Of a stretch of 38,183 nucleotides of DNA, positions 24,112 through 32,241 are shown in pieces; the stretch's first letter is position 1; each line of letters begins with the position of its first letter. Source of the stretch: Limosilactobacillus pontis DSM 8475 (GTDB taxonomy: Bacteria > Bacillota > Bacilli > Lactobacillales > Lactobacillaceae); the NCBI RefSeq assembly GCF_001435345.1, contig NZ_AZGO01000002.1, positions 1 through 38,183 on the forward strand, read 5' to 3'. The notes under the pieces are model-generated. The model searched no databases and had not been told where the DNA came from. It saw only the letters and a list, made by a program, of their open reading frames with translations. A program made the translations under genes and the position numbers.

Positions 24112-24164
24112 TGAATTTGTCCAAAAATGATGGTACTTTAGCATTGTAAATGAAAGCGTTGCCA
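24112..24164 (+). promoter_or_regulatory. Promoter and consensus cre site of the C69 dipeptidase
   Basis: TTGAAT (24112-24117), 17 bases, TACTTT (24135-24140) is the likely promoter. ATGAAAGCGTTGCCA (24150-24164) fits the cre consensus at every fixed position and lies at about the transcription start, so CcpA repression is expected. The rest of the 250-base gap after dacA shows no credible gene. Confidence 0.7.
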
Positions 24165-24178
24165 TTGGGGAGGCAATA

Positions 24179-25646
24179 ATGATGATAAACCGATTTAAGT
24201 GTTTAGTAGGGCTTGCCACCTTTGGCATGGTGATGGGGACCGTCAGCTCGGCCAGCGCCTGCACCACGGTCCTGGTTGGTAAGAAGGCCAGTAGCGATGG
24301 TTCCACGATGATTGCGCGGAACGAAGATGTTGACACGGCCTGGGCCAAGCACTATGTTTTCCACGCTGCTAACAGCAACGGGCCAACACAGTATGTCTCC
24401 AAGGACAACCACTTTACGGTTGACCTACCGGCTGACCAGCAACGTTACACGAGTACGCCGGATTGGCAGCAAGAAGATGGCCAAGACCAGTTTGGTGAGG
24501 ATGGGATCAACGACAGTAACGTGGCGATGAGTGCTACCGAGTCTGGGACTACCAACAAGAAGGCCCAGAAGGCGGACCCATTCGTCAAGAACGGACTGGA
24601 GGAACAGTCGATGCTGGATGTTGTTCTGCCATATGTTCACTCCGCCCGAGAAGGGGTTCAGCGCCTCGGCCACATTATCGAAACGAAGGGTTCTGCTGAA
24701 AATAACGGGGTGATCTTCTCAGATAAGAGCTCCATCTGGTACATGGAGATTGTCTCCGGTCACCACTGGGCCGCTGTTCGGGTACCAAACAACAAGTACG
24801 CCGTCATTCCAAACCAGACAATGATCGGCAACGTCAACACTAAGAAGGGGAACTACATGGCCTCCAAGAACCTAGTCTCCTTTGTTAAGAAGCACGACCT
24901 GAATGGTTACGTTGATGGCCACCAGGTTAACCTGGCCAAGGCCTTCGGGACCAACAATAAGGAAGATGCTACCTACAACCGGCCACGGGTTTGGGACGGT
25001 CAACGAATCCTGACCCCAAGCAAGAAGCAGTCCATCGACCAGAAACACTTCACGATGTTTATGAAGCCCGACAAGAAGATTTCGGTTGCCAAGGTTCAAA
25101 AGGTCTTGGGCTCCCACTTCACGGGTACCAAATACGATAGCAACGGCAAGTGGGCTGGCGGCTACCGGCCAATTAATGTGCCAACGAATGTTGAATCGCA
25201 CATCCTGCAGATCCGCAACAACGTGCCAAGTGACATTGCCGGAATCCAATGGTTAGCCATGGCCTCACCAGCCACGAGCGGCTATGTTCCGTTCTATACA
25301 AACGTCACTAACACTCCGGCTAACTACCAAAGGAAGGGGACTGACAAGCCGGATAACGATTCCGCTTACTGGACCTACAAGATGACCCGGGTACTGACCG
25401 ACCCATACAAGAACAAGCTGATCAACAAGGATGTTCTGCCGGTGCAAAAGAAGGTTCAAAAGCACCTCGACCAGAACCTAACAAAGTCTGACAAGCAGGC
25501 TGAATCATTACCAGGTTGCTGACTACCTGACGTAATGCAACCAGGAGAACGCTGACTATGCGCAAAAGCAGTTCCAGAAGCTGAACCAGAAGTTGACCGT
25601 GGATGCAACCCGGCAGACGAAGATTGTTCAGGATAAGAACCTGTAA
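24179..25646 (+). pseudogene. Secreted C69-family dipeptidase, broken near the 3' end
   Basis: N-terminal-nucleophile dipeptidase of the PepD/C69 family. A signal peptide (1-27, ending SSASA) is followed directly by Cys28 in CTTVLVGKKASSDGS, so signal cleavage would itself expose the catalytic Cys; RNEDVDTAWAKHY (about 47-59) is also typical. ATG 24179 follows GGGGAGG. The frame closes at 25522 (447 codons). A +1 shift near 25498-25500 brings in LNHYQVADYL, then an in-frame TAA at 25533-25535, and then ENADYAQKQFQKLNQK through to a natural stop at 25646. Two lesions (shift plus nonsense) argue for real decay of the last 40 residues. The catalytic core is intact, so some function could remain. 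Confidence 0.85.
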
Positions 25647-25676
25647 GACTACTTAGTTAATACCAATCTAATATGA

Positions 25677-25712
25677 AAATCACCGAATCGCTATCTAACG
25701 ATCCGGTGGCTT
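25677..25712 (+). terminator. Possible C69 dipeptidase terminator
   Basis: CACCGAATCG (25681-25690) and CGATCCGGTG (25699-25708) pair with one mismatch, extended by GAAA/TTTC outside. The T-run is short, so it is weaker than the others. Confidence 0.5.
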
Positions 25713-25720
25713 TCAGGTGT

Positions 25721-25748
25721 AAAAAAAGAGCCATCGCACGGATGACCC
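25721..25748 (-). terminator. galM terminator
   Basis: On the minus strand GGGTCATC and GAGCCATC (read as GATGGCTC) form an 8-bp stem with two wobble pairs around a 5-base loop, followed by seven T. Confidence 0.75.
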
Positions 25749-25781
25749 TTCATGAAAATATACTACTTAGTATTTAACGTG

Positions 25782-26819
25782 TTAGTACTCAACGTGCCAC
25801 TTGATGGTGTATTCCTTCTTCTCGTTTGGCCGCAGGTTGATGTCACCAAACTCTGGGTGGTGTGGGGCGTCCGGCAGGGTCTGGGCTTCCATGGCGATCC
25901 CCAGGTGTGGGTGGACCTGACCGTGGTTGTAGACGGCCTTGTCGTCGGAGTTCATGGTGTACATTACCAGGCCGTTCCGGTCGGAGAAAAGTTCCATCTT
26001 CCGTCCGCTAGCCTTATCTTCTAGGGTGGCAACCGGCTTAGTCAAACTCGGTTCAACAACCCAGATGTCGTCGAAGCCGTTCTCCTTAGTGGAAGCCATC
26101 TGCTTCAGGGCGTCACCGAGACGGGTCGGCGTGCTGAAGTCAAACGGCGTGCCAGCGTTGGCGACCTTCTCGCCGGTCGGGATCTTCCCACCGTCAACGG
26201 CCAGGTGGTACTGGGAGTTGACCTGCAGGATGAGGTCGTCAACGGTCTTGGCGTCCGCGTGGGCCATGTTCCAGTAGGTGTGGTTGGTTGGGTTGAAGAC
26301 GGTGTCGGAATCACTGGTTGCGCCAAGCTTCAGGGTCAGATAATCGTCATCATCGAGCGTGTAGGTGGTGGTGACGTGGATAGTACCCGGGAAGGAGTCG
26401 TCCTTTTCATGCAGGGTCAGACTGAGGGTGATTGAAGCATGGTCATCAGTAACATTTGTGTCATCAACGTGCCAGATGTGGTTATAGAAGCCGTTGGTCC
26501 CACCGTGCAGGGTGTTCTCCCCTTCATTTTGTTCTAGGTTGACGGTCTTGCCGAAGATCTTAAACTCCCCGTGGGCGATCCGGCCAGCCACCCGACCGAT
26601 CAGCCGGTTGGTGCAGAAACCGTTGTTGGTAAACTCATCTAGGTTTTCTGAGGTCAGGACCATGTCGGCCATGCCGCCGTCCTTGGTTGGGACCTTGAAT
26701 GACTGGAGTAGACCGGCGAAGTCAAGTATCCCGGCCTGCACCCCATTATCATTGGTCATTACGTACTTAGTGACTGGTTCACCCTTAAAATGTCCAAACG
26801 GAACCTGTGCAATATCCAT
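25782..26819 (-). CDS. galM: Aldose 1-epimerase (mutarotase)
   Basis: Interconverts the alpha and beta anomers of galactose and glucose in the cytoplasm, feeding the Leloir route. 345 residues, normal length. Catalytic residues: His105 in ENTLHGGTNGF, His180 in NPTNHTYWN (general acid) and Glu311 in AMEAQTLPDAPH (general base), matching the spacing of lactococcal GalM. Substrate-binding Arg80 lies in GRVAGRIAHGEF. ATG 26819 follows GGAGG. It is a single gene; no galK/galT/lac genes are in this window, so it is a detached copy. The promoter region has two cre-like sites, suggesting CcpA control. Confidence 0.95.
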   Translation of the reverse strand: MDIAQVPFGHFKGEPVTKYVMTNDNGVQAGILDFAGLLQSFKVPTKDGGMADMVLTSENLDEFTNNGFCTNRLIGRVAGRIAHGEFKIFGKTVNLEQNEGENTLHGGTNGFYNHIWHVDDTNVTDDHASITLSLTLHEKDDSFPGTIHVTTTYTLDDDDYLTLKLGATSDSDTVFNPTNHTYWNMAHADAKTVDDLILQVNSQYHLAVDGGKIPTGEKVANAGTPFDFSTPTRLGDALKQMASTKENGFDDIWVVEPSLTKPVATLEDKASGRKMELFSDRNGLVMYTMNSDDKAVYNHGQVHPHLGIAMEAQTLPDAPHHPEFGDINLRPNEKKEYTIKWHVEY

Positions 26820-26840
26820 TGTTAAAAAACCTCCTCAAAA

Positions 26841-26907
26841 AGTAAGCGCTTTAAACTACACCTACTATTCTAGCACACTTTTTACTGGTATGTGCAACCG
26901 TTTGCAC
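26841..26907 (-). promoter_or_regulatory. galM promoter with two cre-like sites
   Basis: On the minus strand TTGCAC (26897-26892) and an extended TGC-TAGAAT (-10 at 26872-26867) lie 19 bases apart. GTGCAACCGTTTGCAC (26892-26907) is a near-perfect palindrome fitting the cre core on both strands and covers the -35 box. A second cre-like site (minus strand TTTAAAGCGCTTACT, 26855-26841, one departure) lies downstream of the start point. Confidence 0.7.
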
Positions 26908-26920
26908 GACTGATAACTTT

Positions 26921-26949
26921 TTGACAGGCTCAACGCTAACCCCTAGAAT
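26921..26949 (+). promoter_or_regulatory. Near-consensus promoter of the 58-residue gene
   Basis: TTGACA (26921-26926), a 17-base spacer and TAGAAT (26944-26949), pointing away from galM. Transcription would start near 26956, about 25 bases before the small gene. Confidence 0.8.
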
Positions 26950-26980
26950 TAAACTTAAATGAATAAGTGGGGGCAACAAC

Positions 26981-27157
26981 ATGGCAAAGTTTAGTTGGGA
27001 CCGGTTCAAGAAGTCCTGTAACCGTAACTTTATGGACTTTCTCGGAATTTTTGCGGCCGAGGACCGCTTCATCCATGAGCATCGAAACAAGAGTAGTCGG
27101 ATCGCCGAGCAGGATCGCTACGGCACCGATGATCATGATCAGAAGGATAAGCAATAG
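26981..27157 (+). CDS. Small basic/acidic hypothetical protein, 58 residues
   Basis: ATG follows a GTGGGGGC ribosome site and the stop is directly followed by a terminator, so this is a complete transcription unit with a near-consensus promoter. The product begins MAKFSWDRFKKSCNRN, has a short hydrophobic patch FMDFLGIFAA (17-26) and a hydrophilic, charge-rich tail (HEHRNKSSR, then DQKDKQ at the end). There is no signal peptide or full membrane helix. It may form one amphipathic helix, as in small membrane-associated or protein-binding factors. I do not recognise the family. It is divergent from galM and convergent with the DUF2252 gene. Confidence 0.7.
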   Translation: MAKFSWDRFKKSCNRNFMDFLGIFAAEDRFIHEHRNKSSRIAEQDRYGTDDHDQKDKQ

Positions 27158-27196
27158 AAAAACGGCGACTGGGGATATTTCTTCGGCCGCCGTTTT
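27158..27196. terminator. Bidirectional terminator
   Basis: AAAACGGCG (27159-27167) pairs with CGCCGTTTT (27188-27196). It lies directly at the stop codon of the small gene and 10 bases from the DUF2252 stop, serving both. Confidence 0.8.
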
Positions 27197-27205
27197 GCTT
27201 GGTGG

Positions 27206-28594
27206 TTACTTTTGGACGTGTTTCTTAAAGGCCTGGTAGTCCTGGTCAACCTGGTCGACATAGTGGAGGGCCCAGTCGGCCAGCCCCTGGTCGAGGACCT
27301 TCTGGTGACGGAGGTAGCCCCGCAGCATCGGCGAAGTCGGACTCTGAGCGTGGGCCATCGCCAGGCAGAAGGCGCAGGTTTGGCAGTAGAGGCGGTAGCT
27401 GCTGAAATCGAGTTTCTCAATCTTGATCGATTCCTTCATGTCACGGAACTGCCGGACGTAGTAGCTGCGTTGACCAAACCTGGTGCTGGCCAGGAAAGGA
27501 TCGGAGGAGGACTGGAGGACACGTTGAGCGGTCACAATTCGTCGTCCCGCCTGGAGACCGTTGGCGATGGCCTGTTGAACCTGAAGCTGGAGCAGGTTAT
27601 AGCGCAGGGGCATGGCCTCCTTGACCTGGAGGACCAGGTGACTGCCGTCGATCCCAGTCAGCAGGAGCAAGAAGCAACGGGTACCGAAACTGCCAACGCC
27701 GACGCTGTAGCGGATGATGTCGGTGATGTGGAAGTTGGCTAGGTAGACCTTGATATCTTGGCGAACATTTTCCCGGTACTTCTCATAACCGTTAGCCACG
27801 GCCTGGTATTCCGCGTCGCTGAGGTGCTTGGCACGGGGCGGGTTGTCCCGGAAGACTAGCTGGCCGCGGTTATTGATGGTGCCCATCTTGCGGATGATCT
27901 CCTCGGAATTGCTATTCTGGCTCTTCTTGATGATGTTTTGCAGGACCGCCTCCATCTGTTCTGGGGCGTCGTCGTCATCAAGCTTGTGAATGTTTTCGAT
28001 CATGTCATGGATCTCAAAGGAGTAGTAGAAGACCGCGGACAATGGGAGCTTGTTAGCGCTCTTGATGGCATGGCGGTAGGTCTTGGTGGTCAACTGGAGG
28101 AGGTCATAGAGGTCGTCTTTCTTAAAGCCGTTCTCCTCCCCGGCCAGTTCAATGCTGACCAGGAGACGCTTGACGTCACTCTCCCAGTTACCGATCCGGG
28201 CCTCGTCAAAGTCATTGAGACCGAAGAGTAGTTTGCGTTCGGGGGAGGCATAGAAGCCGAAGTTGTTCACGTGGGCATCACCACTGATCACCACCGGCAT
28301 CATGCTTTGGTACTGCTGCTTGAGGTCGCGCTCCATCAACTCGGCCGTCCCACGAAAGAAGGCAAAGCGGCCGGCTAGCATTCGCTGGTGGCGCAGGGGA
28401 AGGAGTTCCGGGATCATCTTGGCCTCGGTCTGTTCGATATCGGCCACCGGGTCCCGGTGAACGGGGACAAAGGTGCTCAGCTCCGCACTGGTGACTGCCT
28501 TCTGTCGTTGCTTGCCGGTCTGCTCGAGTTCAGCCTTGCTTTTGTTGATCTTGATCTTTTTTAAATCGAAAATGTCTAGTCGCTGTTGGTCCAT
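27206..28594 (-). CDS. DUF2252 protein (kinase-like fold)
   Basis: 462 residues, the full family length. The family belongs to the protein-kinase-like / aminoglycoside phosphotransferase superfamily. Recognisable blocks: VPVHRDPVADIEQ (about 43-55), LPLRHQRMLAGRFAFFRG (about 65-82), and the catalytic-loop-like GDAHVNNFGFY (about 104-114) followed by LFGLNDFDEA (about 122-131), which corresponds to HxxN plus the metal-binding DxD of the kinases. The C-terminal half has YVRQFRDMKESI (about 391-402). Substrate is unknown for the family. It is divergent from the pRiA4b-type gene across 140 bases with no shared operator recognised. Confidence 0.85.
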   Translation of the reverse strand: MDQQRLDIFDLKKIKINKSKAELEQTGKQRQKAVTSAELSTFVPVHRDPVADIEQTEAKMIPELLPLRHQRMLAGRFAFFRGTAELMERDLKQQYQSMMPVVISGDAHVNNFGFYASPERKLLFGLNDFDEARIGNWESDVKRLLVSIELAGEENGFKKDDLYDLLQLTTKTYRHAIKSANKLPLSAVFYYSFEIHDMIENIHKLDDDDAPEQMEAVLQNIIKKSQNSNSEEIIRKMGTINNRGQLVFRDNPPRAKHLSDAEYQAVANGYEKYRENVRQDIKVYLANFHITDIIRYSVGVGSFGTRCFLLLLTGIDGSHLVLQVKEAMPLRYNLLQLQVQQAIANGLQAGRRIVTAQRVLQSSSDPFLASTRFGQRSYYVRQFRDMKESIKIEKLDFSSYRLYCQTCAFCLAMAHAQSPTSPMLRGYLRHQKVLDQGLADWALHYVDQVDQDYQAFKKHVQK

Positions 28595-28734
28595 GCTGAC
28601 GCTTCCTCTTCTGCTTAGAATTACTGATTAACCTTCATTTTAATGAATTCTTTAAATTTGTAAATATTGCTTGGCCTTCGCACGGCTACTCTGCCACAAT
28701 TATAATAGAGAATAATTCACAAGGAGCTGATAAT

Positions 28735-30273
28735 GTGATTATTACCGTTGAAAAACCAGTTGCCCAGCACCTGCACGTCAATCCCCAGCTGGTTAACGCC
28801 CATCGCCTGGCCACGCCGGAAGCATGGTCGGTCCGTATTTGCGGTGACTTCATGATTGTCATGAACAACCTGTTGGCACTACCGGTGATTGTTCGCCATC
28901 CCCAGCGTTTCAACGATTCCCGGTCATTTATTACCGCCTTTAAGCAGGAGTTCCTGCAGCTGATGGAATTGGCGCCGATTCCGCATGCCAAGATTCGCCT
29001 GGTTCGTGATGCCCAGTTTCAAGACGTTCGTTTTACCAGTCAGCAGGCCGATTCGGTTGCAATGCACCTGCAGACCTACCAGAATATTCTGACTGGTGCC
29101 AATTCAATCATTGATTGGGACCGCCAACCGTCTAACGCCATGCTGGCACTCAAGTTGGCTCATCAGACCGTGCTTGCCGACCCCGATGGTGACGACGGAT
29201 TGGCGTTGTTTGACCTGTTTGAAAATTATGTGATGACAAATTTCGCCCTGCCAGCGCACCCGACGTTAAACGAGCACAACCGTAACTACCGCTACCGGAG
29301 CGGCTCTTTGAACGACGTCATGAACGCGGTTGCTGTGGGTGAGCACCTGCTCAATGATTACCGTCGTTTTCTGGAAAACCGGGGTAAGAGTGATCAGATC
29401 ATTGACCGGGACCTCGACGTTGCGGACGATTATTTCAGCTTCTGTGATGGCTACGAGAAGACCCTCTTCGACGATCTCACCCTGGTTTATAACTACTTGA
29501 TCCACTATGAGGAGGCGAACCAGACCCAGTTGAGCGCTACCCAGCTTCGGGACAAGGGGGTGGCGCTGCGTGAACTGGGTCGCTTCATGCGCTACCAACG
29601 GCTCTTCTCCGCAGCTGACTTTGATCACTTCGTTCAGGCAATTGGCCAGGGGATCAAGGACCTCGGCTTCAGGGATCGCAACTACTACTTTCAACGTCTT
29701 TTGCGTAAGGTGCAGGGGCAGCGGGACGCCTTAAATGGGCCACATCGCTATCGTCGCCAGCGCTACCAACTGACGGTGACCCTGGCTGACTACCAGCCAA
29801 CTATGTGGCGCCAGATTATCCTCGGCGGTGACGCCCGGCTGGATACCCTCTGTTACCTGGTCCTGGCCAGCTTCCGCGCGCAGAGTAGTCACCTCTTTAC
29901 CCTCCAGGACGGTGTCCACACCTATCAGCTACCAATCTTTGAGAGCGGGCTCGGTGCCAACAAAAGCTTACTGGCCCATTGGCTTGGCGAGTATCGGGCG
30001 GGGGCTGAACTGACCCTCGCATATGACTTTGGTGACGGCTGGCGTTTCAAGATCAAGGTTGATGAGGTGGCTGACCAGTCCCGGTTGAAGACGAATGGTA
30101 CCGCCAAGCTGGTGGCTGGCAGTGGGCATGGGATCATCGACGACATCGGTGGTACCACTGGATTGACCGACGTTGCCAAAGACGATCCGGGGATTGACCA
30201 TCCCCTGAATGTCAACCGCGAGCAGGCGGCCTGGCGAAAGCGCGTTGACCGTCTTAAGAAGAACTACCGTTAG
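28735..30273 (+). CDS. pRiA4b ORF-3-like domain protein
   Basis: 512 residues. GTG 28735 has a strong AAGGAG 8 bases upstream. The N-terminal about 100 residues (MIITVEKPVAQHL...) look like the DUF6933-type domain that often accompanies this family. The middle (about 110-330) is helical and unassigned. The C-terminal part (about 340-470) is the pRiA4b ORF-3 domain (PF07929): YQLTVTLADYQPTMWRQI, then LTLAYDFGDGWRFKIKVDEV. The family was first seen on an Agrobacterium Ri plasmid and in transposon-linked genes, but it is also chromosomal; its function is unknown. Codon use resembles the surrounding genes, so no clear sign of recent transfer. Confidence 0.75.
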   Translation: MIITVEKPVAQHLHVNPQLVNAHRLATPEAWSVRICGDFMIVMNNLLALPVIVRHPQRFNDSRSFITAFKQEFLQLMELAPIPHAKIRLVRDAQFQDVRFTSQQADSVAMHLQTYQNILTGANSIIDWDRQPSNAMLALKLAHQTVLADPDGDDGLALFDLFENYVMTNFALPAHPTLNEHNRNYRYRSGSLNDVMNAVAVGEHLLNDYRRFLENRGKSDQIIDRDLDVADDYFSFCDGYEKTLFDDLTLVYNYLIHYEEANQTQLSATQLRDKGVALRELGRFMRYQRLFSAADFDHFVQAIGQGIKDLGFRDRNYYFQRLLRKVQGQRDALNGPHRYRRQRYQLTVTLADYQPTMWRQIILGGDARLDTLCYLVLASFRAQSSHLFTLQDGVHTYQLPIFESGLGANKSLLAHWLGEYRAGAELTLAYDFGDGWRFKIKVDEVADQSRLKTNGTAKLVAGSGHGIIDDIGGTTGLTDVAKDDPGIDHPLNVNREQAAWRKRVDRLKKNYR

Positions 30274-30350
30274 GCAATGTTGCTTTCTTCACAATCTAGC
30301 GAAAAGGGTTACAATAAATGTGTAAGTTCAATTAAGTGAGGCTGATAGAC

Positions 30351-31400
30351 ATGGAGACACAAATTGATGATTTGCCAAAGACAATGCGGGCCTGGGCCGT
30401 TACCACGCCCGGGCCGATTGATGGCGATCGGGCGCCACTAAAGATGGTAGAGAAGCCGGTGCCCACTCCTGGTCGGGGGGAGGTCCTGGTCAAGGCTTTG
30501 ACCTGCGGGGTCTGCCATACCGACCTTCACGTGACCGAGGGTGACCTGTCCGTCCATCAGGAGCACGTCACGCCGGGGCACGAGATCGTCGGTAAGGTGG
30601 TGGCGACGGGACCGGATACCCAGCGTTTCAACCTCGGTGAGCGGATTGGAATCCCGTGGTTCCGTCACGCTTGCGGGGTCTGCAAGTTCTGCCGGTCCGG
30701 ACACGAAAACCTTTGTCCCCACTCCGTCTACACTGGTTGGGACCATGACGGCGGTTATGCCGAGTACGTGACCGTGCCGGAGGGGTTTGCCTACCGGATT
30801 CCGGAGAAGTTTAACTCCCTAGAGGCAGCCCCGCTGCTCTGTGCCGGGATCATCGGCTACCGGGCCTTTGAACGCGCTAATGTGCCAGCAGGTGGGCGTC
30901 TAGGTTTGTACGGCTTCGGTGGCTCGGCCCACATCACGGCCCAGATTGCTATGGCCCAGGGGATCGAGGTCCACGTGTTTACCCGCGGTGCTGATGCTCG
31001 CCGGTTTGCCCTCCAGTTAGGCTGCGCCTCGGCCCATGGTGCCTATGACCTTTCCGACGTGCCGTTGGACTCCTCAATCATCTTTGCCCCGGTCGGCGAC
31101 ATCGTGCTGCCGGCGATGGCCAGCCTAATTCCGGGTGGGACCCTGGCCCTGGCTGGAATCCACATGACCGACGTACCGGCCCTCAACTACCAGGAGCACC
31201 TCTTCCACGAGAAGACGATTACTAGCGTTGAGAGTAACACCCGTCGCGATGGGGAGGAGTTTTTGACCCTCGCCGACCGGCTGGATATCCATCCAGAGGT
31301 GCACGAGTACCCGTTTGAGAAGGCGGATGAGGCCTTGAAGTATGTTAAACGTGGTGATATTGAGGGGGCTTGTGTCCTGCGGATTAGCCAGGATGATTAG
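30351..31400 (+). CDS. Zinc-dependent alcohol dehydrogenase
   Basis: Medium-chain dehydrogenase/reductase, NAD(P)-dependent, 349 residues. Catalytic zinc ligands lie in CGVCHTDLH (Cys52) and GHEIVG (His77), with a third Cys in APLLCAG (about 173). Structural zinc ligands are Cys108, Cys111, Cys114 and Cys122 (CGVCKFCRSGHENLC). The Rossmann motif is GLYGFGGSAH (about 190-199). I start at ATG 30351 (GTGAGG upstream); the frame is open from 30336. Close relatives are annotated as zinc-binding alcohol dehydrogenase family proteins of lactobacilli; the in vivo substrate (acetaldehyde or a larger aldehyde) is not determined. Confidence 0.92.
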   Translation: METQIDDLPKTMRAWAVTTPGPIDGDRAPLKMVEKPVPTPGRGEVLVKALTCGVCHTDLHVTEGDLSVHQEHVTPGHEIVGKVVATGPDTQRFNLGERIGIPWFRHACGVCKFCRSGHENLCPHSVYTGWDHDGGYAEYVTVPEGFAYRIPEKFNSLEAAPLLCAGIIGYRAFERANVPAGGRLGLYGFGGSAHITAQIAMAQGIEVHVFTRGADARRFALQLGCASAHGAYDLSDVPLDSSIIFAPVGDIVLPAMASLIPGGTLALAGIHMTDVPALNYQEHLFHEKTITSVESNTRRDGEEFLTLADRLDIHPEVHEYPFEKADEALKYVKRGDIEGACVLRISQDD

Positions 31401-31447
31401 TCGATGGTATACTAGAGCACATCATAATACTGAAATGAGGGGAAAGC

Positions 31448-32032
31448 ATGGACTATCCACAATTAGATTTGGCCAAGGCGCAGGGGCCGAAAGCCATCAT
31501 TAAGACTAACAAGGGAACGATTACGGTCCAGCTCTTTGAGAAGCTGGCTCCTAAGACGGTCAAGAACTTCGTCGAACTGGCTAAGCAGGGCTATTACGAT
31601 GGGGTGACCTTCCACCGGGTCATTCCGGACTTTATGATTCAGGGCGGTGACCCAACTGGGACCGGCCGTGGTGGCGAAAGCACCTACGACCACCCATTTG
31701 AAGATGAATTTGCCGACCAACTGTTCAACTTCAACGGGGCCCTCTCGATGGCAAATGCCGGCCCAAACACCAACGGTAGCCAGTTCTTCATTGTTTCCAA
31801 TGAACATGTCCCGGCCAACATGATTGACCAGATGAAGATGGTTGGCTACCCGCAGGCAGTCATTGACCACTACAAGGAGTTCGGTGGGACGCCGTGGCTT
31901 GACCACCGGCACACCGTTTTTGGCCAGGTCATCAAGGGGATGGATGTTGTCCAGGTGATCAGTAAGGTCAAGCGTGACCAGATGGATAAGCCGAAGGACG
32001 ACGTGGTGATGGAAAAGGTCACCATTGAATAA
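31448..32032 (+). CDS. Peptidyl-prolyl cis-trans isomerase, cyclophilin type
   Basis: Cytoplasmic cyclophilin that speeds proline isomerisation during folding; 194 residues with no signal peptide. Active-site blocks: [21 protein letters not shown] (about 53-73; Arg, Phe and Gln of the pocket), [21 protein letters not shown] (about 97-117) and [19 protein letters not shown] (about 152-170, where the His of the W/H position lies). The start ATG follows GAGGGG. There is an insertion around residues 120-145 relative to minimal cyclophilins, which is common in lactobacilli. It is a single gene after the dehydrogenase, with a hairpin behind it. Confidence 0.95.
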   Translation: MDYPQLDLAKAQGPKAIIKTNKGTITVQLFEKLAPKTVKNFVELAKQGYYDGVTFHRVIPDFMIQGGDPTGTGRGGESTYDHPFEDEFADQLFNFNGALSMANAGPNTNGSQFFIVSNEHVPANMIDQMKMVGYPQAVIDHYKEFGGTPWLDHRHTVFGQVIKGMDVVQVISKVKRDQMDKPKDDVVMEKVTIE

Positions 32033-32040
32033 TTAATATC

Positions 32041-32080
32041 AACGGGATTGGGGAATACAGTGAAATTGCCCAATCCCGTT
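32041..32080 (+). terminator. Hairpin after the cyclophilin gene
   Basis: AACGGGATTGGG (32041-32052) pairs perfectly with CCCAATCCCGTT (32069-32080). There is no T-run, so it may be a weak terminator or an mRNA 3'-end stabiliser. Confidence 0.65.
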
Positions 32081-32193
32081 AAGTGTAACTAAGAGTCATC
32101 GACTTTGGTCATTACTCGCTAGGGGGCAAGGATGAATTTAATCTAGCAGGGATGCTTACCTTTGTGATCACCCTAAAAATAGCTGAGTAGTCT

Positions 32194-32240
32194 AAAGGAC
32201 CCCGAGCTGCGGCGCAAATGCCGGTGCTCGGGGTCCTTTT
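32194..32240. terminator. Strong terminator beside the LysR gene
   Basis: AAAGGACCCCGAGC (32194-32207) pairs with GCTCGGGGTCCTTT (32226-32239), a 14-bp stem, with T-runs on both strands. It ends the LysR gene and backs up the cyclophilin hairpin. Confidence 0.9.
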
Positions 32241-32241
32241 A

